Shown here: positions 17,425 through 25,178 of the stretch, piece by piece | How positions within the stretch are numbered: position 1 is the first letter of the stretch | Layout: every line of letters starts with the position of its first letter | From: JBFJKD01 sp041601945 | GTDB lineage: Bacteria; Pseudomonadota; Gammaproteobacteria; Pseudomonadales; Porticoccaceae | Direction of reading: 5' to 3' | DNA: 64,000 nt | NCBI GenBank assembly: GCA_041601945.1 | Contig: JBFIHG010000007.1 | Location: forward strand, 16,462-80,461 | The notes under the pieces: model-generated | Told to the model about the DNA's origin: nothing | The model's input: the letters and a program-made list of their open reading frames with translations, nothing else | Databases searched by the model: none | Made by a program: the position numbers and the translations under genes

Positions 17425-20145
17425 ATGAACGAATCGATTACGCTCGCCCCGCTGCTGTTTTTTGACGAGAAACGATTTCTCGCCAATCTCGCAGCGGGAC
17501 GTGCCCTCGATGTGTTTAGAGACGCCATTAGCGCCGCCAATACCCACTTCGACACCCGTTTCGAGCAGGGCGAGCAGGTGCGTACGCTGGTTACCGAACG
17601 TGCTGCTTTTATCGACCGTATCCTCGGCCATGCCTGGAATCGCTTTCAGTGGGACAACCATATCGCCCTGCTTGCGGTCGGCGGCTACGGGCGCAATGAG
17701 TTACACCCCCAGTCCGATGTGGATCTACTGGTGCTCACTAAAAGTAACAGTCACCGCGCCTACCAACAGAGCCTGGAAGGTTTTTTCACTTTTTTGTGGG
17801 ATATTCAACTCACTATCGGGCACAGCGTGCGCTCCGTATCCCAGTGCGCCCAGGAAGCCAGGGCTGACATTACCGTCGCCACTAATCTGATGGAAAGCCG
17901 CACCCTCGCTGGCAACGGTGCATTGCGCGCGCTGATGGAGAAAAAAACTGCGCCGGGCAAAATCTGGCGCAGCGATCAATTTTTCCGCGCCAAGTGGGAC
18001 GAACAGCTGGAGCGCCATCGCAAGCACGGCAATACCGAGTACAACCTCGAACCCAATATCAAGGAGGCCCCGGGTGGCCTGCGAGACATTCAAACGATCA
18101 ACTGGGTAGCCAAACGCCATTTCCAGGTTAATTCACTCGCGGCGCTGGTCGACAAAGGTTTTCTAACCAGCGAAGAATACGACATGTTGCGCCAGGGTGA
18201 AGAATTTCTGTGGCGGGTGCGCTACGGACTGCACTTGCTGGCAAAGCGACCCGAAGAGCGCATGCTGTTTGAATATCAGCGCAAGCTGGCGATAGAATTT
18301 GGTTACCGCGACAACGACGAAAGGCTCGCGGTGGAGCAATTTATGCAGCGCTACTATCGGGTGGTGCTGAGTATGCGAGAGTTAAACGATGTGTTGCTGC
18401 AATACCTCGACGAAGTAATTCTACGTAATAACAAGGCACGACAGGTGCGCACTATCAACTCCCGATTTCAAGTGCGCGACGAGCATATCGAAACTGTTCA
18501 CGAGCATATTTTTGAACAACACCCCTCGGCGCTGCTGGAAATATTTGTACTGCTGGGGGAGGACGAATCGATTAGGGGCGTACGTTCCGCCACCATCCGG
18601 CAGATACAGCGCTATCGACATCTTATTGACGACGCTTACCGCAGTAATGCAGATAACATTGCGCTGTTTATGCGCCTGCTGCGTTGCCCCGGAAAATTAT
18701 CCGACCAACTGCAGCGCATGACCCGCTATGGGATCCTCGGCAAATACCTGCCCGAATTTGGCCGCATTACCGGGCAGATGCAGCACGACCTGTTTCATAT
18801 TTATCCCGTGGACGCTCACACCATTCAGGTCATTCGCAATATGCGACGCTTCGATCAGGTAGACGCTGCGGAAAAATATCCAGTGGTCTCGCACATCTAC
18901 AAAACGCTGCCCAAACCGGAACTGCTGTATATCGCCGGCCTGTTCCACGATATTGGCAAGGGTCGCGGTGGCGACCACTCTACTCTCGGAGCCGTAGACG
19001 TGGTCGCATTCGGCCAACGCCACGGGCAGTCCGCACAGGAAATACGTCTACTTAAATGGCTCGTAGAAAACCATCTGGTGATGTCCAGCACGTCGCAACG
19101 GGAGGATATTTCGGATCCCGACGTTATTCACAAGTTCGCGCGTCTGGTGGGGGATCAAATTCACCTCGACTACCTGTATGCCCTGACCGTAGCCGACATC
19201 AATGCCACCAATCCGACGTTGTGGAACAACTGGAAAGGTTCGCTGATGCGCCAGCTGTATTTCGAGACCCGCACGGCTTTACAGCGCGGGCTTGAAAACC
19301 CGGTGGACAAACAGGAGTGGGTGGCGGACACCCGCAACGAAGCACACGAATTGCTCGCACAGATGGGCATCACAGCTGGCGCGGCGCAAGCGCTGTGGGG
19401 CGATGTTGGCGAAGAATTTTTTTTACAGGAAAAAGCCTCCGTGATTGCACGCTGCACCCATGCCGTGCTCAACGCGGACAACCCGGAGGAACCCATCATT
19501 TTGATCGAAAACGCTGGCGTCGAAGAGGCCACGGCTACGCGTATTTTTATTCACACCACAGGCCTCAACAACGTATTCCCAATTACCGCTGCAGCGCTCG
19601 ATCAATTGCGGCTGAACATTCAGGATGCACGCCTGAATAGAACCAGCGGTGGTCACACCTTTGATATGTTCTATGTGCTCGACGACAACAATAATCCCTT
19701 TGGCGCAAATCAGTACCAGGTGACCCAGGTACGCAATGCGCTGAGCAAAGCGCTGCGCAACCCGACGCAGGACATCTTCAGTATTCAGCGACGTACCTCC
19801 CGTCAGCTGAAGCAGTTAACCATGGGAACGGCCGTGTATTTGAGCAACGACATCGACACAAACGTCACGCTGCTGGAAGTTATCACCCCCGATCGACCTG
19901 GGCTGCTCGCTCATCTGGGACGTATCTTTATGCGTTTTGGGTTACATTTACACAGTGCTAAAATCGCGACCCTCGGCGAGCGGGTGGAAGACACCTTCTA
20001 TGTTACCGATCTCGATTACCAACCCCTTAGCGACCCGATCGTTTGCGAAAAATTGCAAGCGACCATTTGCCAGGAGCTGGATGATCGCAATCGCCAGGAG
20101 GCAGAAATCAGCGCGCCGCTACAACAGGTAAAAGTTTTGCATTGA
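17425..20145 (+). CDS. glnD: bifunctional uridylyltransferase/uridylyl-removing enzyme GlnD
   Basis: Nitrogen sensor that uridylylates PII proteins under low glutamine and reverses this under high glutamine. The 906 residues show the nucleotidyltransferase motif GGYGRNELHPQSDVDLLVL (about 92-110), a helical linker, an HD hydrolase domain (FHDIGKGRGGDHS, about 507-519), and two C-terminal ACT domains (one with TLLEVITPDRPGLLAHLG). Length is near E. coli's 890. The order map-glnD-dapC matches Pseudomonas. Confidence 0.97.
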   Translation: MNESITLAPLLFFDEKRFLANLAAGRALDVFRDAISAANTHFDTRFEQGEQVRTLVTERAAFIDRILGHAWNRFQWDNHIALLAVGGYGRNELHPQSDVDLLVLTKSNSHRAYQQSLEGFFTFLWDIQLTIGHSVRSVSQCAQEARADITVATNLMESRTLAGNGALRALMEKKTAPGKIWRSDQFFRAKWDEQLERHRKHGNTEYNLEPNIKEAPGGLRDIQTINWVAKRHFQVNSLAALVDKGFLTSEEYDMLRQGEEFLWRVRYGLHLLAKRPEERMLFEYQRKLAIEFGYRDNDERLAVEQFMQRYYRVVLSMRELNDVLLQYLDEVILRNNKARQVRTINSRFQVRDEHIETVHEHIFEQHPSALLEIFVLLGEDESIRGVRSATIRQIQRYRHLIDDAYRSNADNIALFMRLLRCPGKLSDQLQRMTRYGILGKYLPEFGRITGQMQHDLFHIYPVDAHTIQVIRNMRRFDQVDAAEKYPVVSHIYKTLPKPELLYIAGLFHDIGKGRGGDHSTLGAVDVVAFGQRHGQSAQEIRLLKWLVENHLVMSSTSQREDISDPDVIHKFARLVGDQIHLDYLYALTVADINATNPTLWNNWKGSLMRQLYFETRTALQRGLENPVDKQEWVADTRNEAHELLAQMGITAGAAQALWGDVGEEFFLQEKASVIARCTHAVLNADNPEEPIILIENAGVEEATATRIFIHTTGLNNVFPITAAALDQLRLNIQDARLNRTSGGHTFDMFYVLDDNNNPFGANQYQVTQVRNALSKALRNPTQDIFSIQRRTSRQLKQLTMGTAVYLSNDIDTNVTLLEVITPDRPGLLAHLGRIFMRFGLHLHSAKIATLGERVEDTFYVTDLDYQPLSDPIVCEKLQATICQELDDRNRQEAEISAPLQQVKVLH

Positions 20146-20223
20146 GCGTGGGCGGGTGACGCGCCTGTTATTGCTGGGCTGGCTTAGCGACTAGCCCCTA
20201 CACACCCCGTATTGAGACCAGAC

Positions 20224-21417
20224 ATGAATCCAGATCTCACCCGGTTACAGCCCTATCCGTTTGAAAAGCTGCGGGCCCTGCTAACCGGTGCGACCCCGCC
20301 ACAGCAACTGGCGGGAATTAGCCTGGCGGTTGGAGAACCCCAGCATCCAGCCCCTGCGCGCGTAGTTGAGGCACTGCTGGGCGAAATCGCCAGCCTCTCT
20401 GCCTACCCTACCACCAGAGGTCTGTCACAGTTGCGCAGCACCATCTCCGCATGGCTCACAGCACGCTTTAAATTGGCCGCCACGCCGATCGACCCGGAAC
20501 GTCACGTCCTGCCCGTCAATGGCACACGGGAAGCCCTGTTTGCCTTCGCGCAGGTGGTCGTAGAGCGCAGCGCGCGAGCGACGGTGGTAATGCCCAACCC
20601 CTTTTACCAGATCTACGAAGGCGCAGCCATTATGGCAGGGGCACAGCCGGTGTTTCTGGACTGCACCGCAGACAACCAGTTTCACCCCGATTTCGATAGC
20701 GTCAGCGCCGACACCTGGCAACGTTGCCAATTGCTCTACCTGTGTTCCCCCGGCAATCCCACCGGCGCGGTGCTCGACCTGGCCACCCTGAAAAAGGTTA
20801 TCGCCCTGGCGGATGAGCACGACTTTGTGATTGCCAGCGACGAGTGTTACTCGGAAATTTACCACGACGAAGATCATCCGCCGCCTGGTCTGCTGCAGGC
20901 GTGCGCCGAGCTTGGGCGCGGGGATTTCCGGCGCTGCGTAGTCTTCCACAGCCTTTCCAAGCGCTCCAACTTGCCAGGACTACGCTCCGGATTTGTCGCG
21001 GGGGATGCAGATATACTGGAAAAATTCCTGCTGTATCGCACTTATCATGGTTGTGCCATGCCGGTGCAACACCAGATTGCCAGCATCGCTGCCTGGAGCG
21101 ACGAACAACACGTGCGGGAAAACCGTCAGCAGTACCGGGAAAAATTTCTGGTCATGATCACAACCCTGGCACAAGTTTTACCGGTGCAACTGCCAGATGC
21201 GGGGTTCTATTTATGGCCACAAACGCCGATGGCAGACGATCAGTTTGCGCGTGATCTCTACGCGCAACAACACATCACACTGGTGCCCGGACGCTATTTG
21301 GCACGCACTGGCAAGAACGGTAATCCAGGGGAAAATCGGGTACGCATGGCGCTGGTGGCTTCGGCCGAAGAGTGTCGAGAGGCGGCGCGACGCATCGTGT
21401 CTTTTCTGGAACCATAA
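20224..21417 (+). CDS. dapC: succinyldiaminopimelate transaminase (class I/II aminotransferase)
   Basis: PLP-dependent transaminase expected to convert N-succinyl-L-2-amino-6-oxopimelate to N-succinyl-diaminopimelate. The 397 residues start MNPDLTRLQPYPFEKLRALL and contain NPFYQIYEG, CSPGNPTGAV, ASDECYSEIY and the PLP-lysine segment SLSKRSNLPGLRSGF. Assignment to DapC rather than another aminotransferase rests on the DapC-like N-terminus and on position: downstream of glnD and near dapD, as in Pseudomonas. nth starts 2 bp after its stop. Confidence 0.88.
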   Translation: MNPDLTRLQPYPFEKLRALLTGATPPQQLAGISLAVGEPQHPAPARVVEALLGEIASLSAYPTTRGLSQLRSTISAWLTARFKLAATPIDPERHVLPVNGTREALFAFAQVVVERSARATVVMPNPFYQIYEGAAIMAGAQPVFLDCTADNQFHPDFDSVSADTWQRCQLLYLCSPGNPTGAVLDLATLKKVIALADEHDFVIASDECYSEIYHDEDHPPPGLLQACAELGRGDFRRCVVFHSLSKRSNLPGLRSGFVAGDADILEKFLLYRTYHGCAMPVQHQIASIAAWSDEQHVRENRQQYREKFLVMITTLAQVLPVQLPDAGFYLWPQTPMADDQFARDLYAQQHITLVPGRYLARTGKNGNPGENRVRMALVASAEECREAARRIVSFLEP

Positions 21418-21419
21418 CC

Positions 21420-22073
21420 GTGCTAAAAGCCGAGCGCGTGCAATTTATCCAGAATACGCTGAACCAACTGTACCCGACTCAGCCCATCCCTCTACAGCAT
21501 AAAGATCCCTACACCCTGCTGATAGCGGTATTGCTATCCGCGCAATGTACCGATGAACGCGTCAACAAAGTAACCCCGGCGCTGTTCAAACTGGCGGATA
21601 CTCCGCGGAAAATGGTGCGCGTTCCCGTGGCAAAAATACGCGACATTATTCGACCCTGCGGTCTTTCCCCGAAAAAATCTCAGGCCATCTGGTCACTCTC
21701 AGCAATATTGCTGGAGCAACACAGTGGCCAGGTGCCATGCGACATGGCAGCACTGGAAGCACTGCCCGGGGTTGGCCACAAAACTGCCAGCGTGGTCATG
21801 TCACAGGCCTTCGGCGAACCTGCATTTCCGGTTGATACCCACATTCATCGCCTCGCCCAGCGCTGGGGTTTGAGTAGCGGAAAAAATGTGGTGCAAACTG
21901 AAAAGGATCTGAAACGTCTATTTCCGCAAGCCCGTTGGAACGCACTGCATCTACAAATTATTTATTACGGCCGCGAACACTGTTCCGCCCGGGGCTGCGA
22001 CGGCACCCGTTGCACTATTTGCCGCACCTGTTTTCCCAGGCGCTCTAAACCGATATCTACCAAACGCGCCTGA
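21420..22073 (+). CDS. nth: endonuclease III with non-canonical Fe-S cysteine spacing
   Basis: Bifunctional DNA glycosylase/AP lyase for oxidised pyrimidines. The start is GTG, 2 bp after dapC (217 residues). The helix-hairpin-helix ALPGVGHKTAS holds catalytic Lys121, and VDTH holds Asp139. E. coli Nth ligates its [4Fe-4S] cluster with C-x6-C-x2-C-x5-C. Here the C-terminus reads C188, C193, C198, C201, C204, that is C-x4-C-x4-C-x2-C-x2-C, and then ends in a basic tail. The core wording (LLSAQCTDERVN, YYGREHC) also differs from the usual gammaproteobacterial form (LSAQATDVSVN, LHGRYTC). It may be a different lineage of Nth or a transferred gene; it could still bind a cluster with another cysteine set. 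Confidence 0.88.
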   Translation: MLKAERVQFIQNTLNQLYPTQPIPLQHKDPYTLLIAVLLSAQCTDERVNKVTPALFKLADTPRKMVRVPVAKIRDIIRPCGLSPKKSQAIWSLSAILLEQHSGQVPCDMAALEALPGVGHKTASVVMSQAFGEPAFPVDTHIHRLAQRWGLSSGKNVVQTEKDLKRLFPQARWNALHLQIIYYGREHCSARGCDGTRCTICRTCFPRRSKPISTKRA

Positions 22074-22138
22074 CGCGCTAAGCCGACCTGACGCAAGCCG
22101 CCGCTCTTTTGGCGCACCCGAGAATCCCCATAAGCACC

Positions 22139-22669
22139 TCACCCGGAACGTTGGGGGCGCGCCAATTTTTTGAGTGGTGCGGGAATGCCGTACAGTCGGC
22201 GCACACGACTGCCGCTGGGGGCACCCAGGCAAAAGCTTTCCTCCGGGTCTATCACCATACGCCCCGCCATGGCTTCGCGCCCCAACAACATGCGATAACC
22301 CATGGAATCGCGATTGGCCAAAGTCAGTTCGATAGTCCAGGTACGGGATCGCACTGCGATGGGGACTTTGATCACGTAGCGATTTTCAATACCACCGCCA
22401 GAGTTCTTAACTGCACGGCGATCCACCACCCGCGCCTCGCAATTCACTGTCGTCTTGCGATTTTTTTGTAGTGGATGCACATCGAATCTGACCCACGGCT
22501 CTTCCCCGCGTTTAAATGCGTGCACGTTGAAAGCGTGCAGGGACGAGGTTTTGGCGCCAGAATCCACACGCACCTTGATGGCTGGTATGTCGAGCCCCGG
22601 CAACGCGCACCACTCTTCACAGCCTATAGTGATTTTTTCAGTGACCTTCAGCATGCACTTTGCATCCAC
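22139..22669 (-). CDS. retropepsin-like aspartic protease family (RimK-associated, 'ATP-dependent zinc protease')
   Basis: A 176-residue protein of the COG4067/PF05618 type, a single-domain retropepsin-like fold often annotated as 'ATP-dependent zinc protease'. Visible hallmarks are VRVDSGAKTSSLHA (the D-S/T-G aspartic-protease-like motif, about 34-47) and GYRMLLGREAMAGRMVIDPEES. Homologues often sit next to rimK, which is absent here. It is convergent with nth. The ATG at 22667-22669 has AAGG upstream. Substrate and true activity are unknown. Confidence 0.82.
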   Translation of the reverse strand: MDAKCMLKVTEKITIGCEEWCALPGLDIPAIKVRVDSGAKTSSLHAFNVHAFKRGEEPWVRFDVHPLQKNRKTTVNCEARVVDRRAVKNSGGGIENRYVIKVPIAVRSRTWTIELTLANRDSMGYRMLLGREAMAGRMVIDPEESFCLGAPSGSRVRRLYGIPAPLKKLARPQRSG

Positions 22670-22743
22670 GCGCCTTGGGAAATCATGTCAAATTTCAGCT
22701 CAGCAACTCGCGAGCCTGCTCATTCCCGATGGCCCGGAACCCA

Positions 22744-23346
22744 CTAAAAACGGTCCCTCAATACAACCTCCTCAACAGCTAGCTGGCCCGGTCGCGGCCA
22801 TGCTTCCTTAGTACCTTTGCCGACGGTCACAAACATAGAAACTAGGTGGTGCTCGGGTAAATTAATGAGTTTGCCAACTGCGTCGTAATCAAAACCATCC
22901 ATAGGACATGAATCATAGCCCATGGCTTTCGCCGCCAACATCAGGGTTTGCGCCGCAATGCCGCAAGAGCGCATCGCTTCGTCGCGTTGAACCTGATCGT
23001 GACCGCGGTAATAGCTGTCGATCATGGGCAACATAAACTGCTGCAAGCCCGGGTCGGCGTTTTGCCAATAACGACCGGGATCCCTTTCCCAGGATCTGGT
23101 GTCGGCACACAGAATAATCAGCAGCGAGGCATCCGTTACCTGCGCCTGATCCCAGGCAGCGGCGCGAATCTGACGCCGCAGATCTTTATCTTTAACCACC
23201 ACAAAACGCCAATTTTGAATGTTAAAAGCGGTCGGCGATTTAAGCGCCAGATCAAACAACAACTTTTCTTCTTCGCGGGTGAGCTCGTGATTTACATCGT
23301 ATTGTTTAACGGCTCGCCTTGTTTCTATCGCTTCAAACACATTCAT
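22744..23346 (-). CDS. nitroreductase family protein (FMN-dependent NAD(P)H oxidoreductase)
   Basis: A 200-residue nitroreductase-fold protein. ETRRAVKQYD at the N-terminus is the usual FMN-phosphate-binding Arg segment; SPTAFNIQNWRFVVVKD and AKAMGYDSCPMDGFD match the NfsB/YdgI branch. The physiological substrate is unknown; quinones, nitroaromatics or other electrophiles are possible. I took the ATG at 23344-23346, which has AAGAGG at about 10 nt; an ATG three codons upstream is too close to that site. Confidence 0.85.
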   Translation of the reverse strand: MNVFEAIETRRAVKQYDVNHELTREEEKLLFDLALKSPTAFNIQNWRFVVVKDKDLRRQIRAAAWDQAQVTDASLLIILCADTRSWERDPGRYWQNADPGLQQFMLPMIDSYYRGHDQVQRDEAMRSCGIAAQTLMLAAKAMGYDSCPMDGFDYDAVGKLINLPEHHLVSMFVTVGKGTKEAWPRPGQLAVEEVVLRDRF

Positions 23347-23355
23347 ACGGGACAT

Positions 23356-23653
23356 GCCTCTTGTTTTAGTTAATTGACATCTGTAGTTATGGGTTTAATT
23401 ACCATACGCGGCAGCGGCGGCGCGGTAATTTGCGTCAGTCCCATTCTGTCACCGCCGACATCGGCATAGCGCACACAGCCGGTTGCTCAAATCACGGCGC
23501 CGAAGTATGCCGCCATATGCTAACCCATTCGATAATAGAGACCTGCCGACGGGATGTCTACCGCACCGATGGTCGCTATGCTGCGATCCAGCGCTGTATC
23601 GTTTTACGTATTTTGGTATCCTTGCACGCTCTCTACCGATTGAGTTTTTCCCG
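23356..23653. other. about 300-bp gene-free divergent region between the nitroreductase and the Spx-like gene
   Basis: No convincing gene. A plus-strand TTGACA followed after 16 bp by TAATTA (23372-23399) could drive the Spx-like gene and dapD, though it lies about 250 bp upstream of them. The open frame upstream of the Spx-like GTG is not conserved-looking and is treated as leader. Confidence 0.3.
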
Positions 23654-24022
23654 GTGACAGTCCTGTACGGCATCAGTAACTGCGACACGGTAAAAAAAGC
23701 GCGTGCCTGGCTCGACCGGCACGCCGTGAGCTATCGTTTCCACGACTTGCGTCGCGACGGTTTAACCAGCGCCCATCTGCAACGCTGGCTGGCCGCAGTG
23801 CAAGACTGGGAAACACTGGTCAACAGGCGTAGTACCACCTGGAAACAGCTCGACGATGCAACCAGACAACTACTGGATTGCGATACGGTGGCCAAGATAC
23901 TACTCGACCACCCGACACTCATAAAACGCCCGGTAGTTGAACGCGACGGCGCGCTGATAGTCGGTTTCAAAATCGACGACTACCAGGCATTCTTTCATTC
24001 ATCTATCGCCCCTCAGGGCTAA
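23654..24022 (+). CDS. ArsC/Spx/YffB-family thioredoxin-fold protein
   Basis: A 122-residue thioredoxin-fold protein. The N-terminal LYGISNCDTVKKARAWLDRH has a single Cys in the C-x3-KARAWL arrangement of the YffB/Spx-like reductases. The C-terminal half contains LIKRPVVERDGALIVGF, the conserved LIKRP motif. The start is GTG, set by the family N-terminus; no strong ribosome site is visible. It precedes dapD by 12 bp, as in Pseudomonas. The role is unknown; glutathione-dependent reductase activity is only inferred. Confidence 0.88.
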   Translation: MTVLYGISNCDTVKKARAWLDRHAVSYRFHDLRRDGLTSAHLQRWLAAVQDWETLVNRRSTTWKQLDDATRQLLDCDTVAKILLDHPTLIKRPVVERDGALIVGFKIDDYQAFFHSSIAPQG

Positions 24023-24034
24023 CCAGGAACATTC

Positions 24035-25069
24035 ATGACACATCTGTACAGTATTGGTTTGGGTATCGGCACACGCAACGCCGAGGACAGCTGGCTCGAG
24101 GTATATTACCCACAACCCCTGCTAAACCCGACACCCGCCATTACCGAGGCGTTCGGAGACGTGCTTAATTACACCGGCGGAAACCGTTGTTTCGAACTTG
24201 ACGAACATCACCTGCAGGCGCTCGCCGGGGAACTGGACGACCGTGGCGCAACCAGCCTCGCGAGTCTGGCGCGGCGTCTGAAAGGCAGCTCCCGTCCCGT
24301 GGTGGCCACGCTGCTCGCGGACGATAGCGCACCCGCCACGGTTCCCGAGGCGTATTTGAAGCTGCACCTGATATCTCACCGCCTCGTGAAACCCCACGGC
24401 ACTGATCTCACCGGCATATTTGGCGTGCTGCCCAATGTGGCCTGGACCAACGAAGGGGCCATCGATCTGACTGAACTACCCGACCGGCAGTTGGCGGCCC
24501 GTCTCAGGGGGAGCAGCCTGACCGTTGACTGTGTCGATAAATTTCCAAAGATGACGGACTACGTCGTACCGAGCGGCGTGCGCATCGCCGACACCGCCCG
24601 TGTGCGTCTGGGTGCGTACATCGGTGCGGGCACCACCATTATGCACGAGGGTTTCGTGAACTTTAACGCTGGTACCGAAGGTCCGGGCATGATCGAAGGC
24701 CGGGTTTCGGCCGGCGTATTTATTGGCGCGGGCTCGGACCTGGGTGGTAGCAGCTCCACTATGGGCACACTTTCCGGCGGCGGCAATATCATAATTTCCG
24801 TGGGCAAAGAATGCTTGCTGGGTGCCAACGCCGGGATCGGTATTCCACTTGGGGATCGGTGCATTGTCGAGGCCGGGTTGTATATCACGGCGGGTACCAA
24901 AGTGGTGTTACTGGACGACCACCGCCAGCCCGCAGGCGAAGCCAAAGCGCGAGATCTGGCTGGCCGTTCCGACCTGTTGTTCCGGCGTAACTCCCTGAGC
25001 GGGGCCATTGAATGTCTGACTAACCGCACTGCCGTGGCCCTGAACGAGGCGCTGCATACCAATAATTAG
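24035..25069 (+). CDS. dapD: 2,3,4,5-tetrahydropyridine-2,6-dicarboxylate N-succinyltransferase
   Basis: Succinylates tetrahydrodipicolinate in the succinylase branch of lysine/meso-DAP synthesis. The 344 residues are the long DapD form of Pseudomonas and actinobacteria. An alpha/beta N-terminal domain is followed by a hexapeptide beta-helix (VRLGAYIGAGTTIMHEGFVNFNAGTEG and SDLGGSSSTMGTLSGG, the substrate and CoA region). It follows the Spx-like gene closely; dapC lies 3 kb upstream and dapE 2 kb downstream. Confidence 0.96.
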   Translation: MTHLYSIGLGIGTRNAEDSWLEVYYPQPLLNPTPAITEAFGDVLNYTGGNRCFELDEHHLQALAGELDDRGATSLASLARRLKGSSRPVVATLLADDSAPATVPEAYLKLHLISHRLVKPHGTDLTGIFGVLPNVAWTNEGAIDLTELPDRQLAARLRGSSLTVDCVDKFPKMTDYVVPSGVRIADTARVRLGAYIGAGTTIMHEGFVNFNAGTEGPGMIEGRVSAGVFIGAGSDLGGSSSTMGTLSGGGNIIISVGKECLLGANAGIGIPLGDRCIVEAGLYITAGTKVVLLDDHRQPAGEAKARDLAGRSDLLFRRNSLSGAIECLTNRTAVALNEALHTNN

Positions 25070-25089
25070 TCAATCCACTGGATATTGGC

Positions 25090-25123
25090 ACCGTAGCTTA
25101 TGCAGGACCGTAGCTTATGTAGG
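25090..25123. repeat. 17-bp tandem duplication (16/17 identical)
   Basis: ACCGTAGCTTATGCAGG is followed directly by ACCGTAGCTTATGTAGG in the convergent gap between dapD and the GNAT-deacetylase gene. It looks like a recent short tandem duplication. No terminator stem or T-tract is associated with it. Confidence 0.7.
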
Positions 25124-25178
25124 GTTGTTGCGCCCCGTCGGCAATAACCACCGGGGGCAGTGTAACCACCTCCACGGA

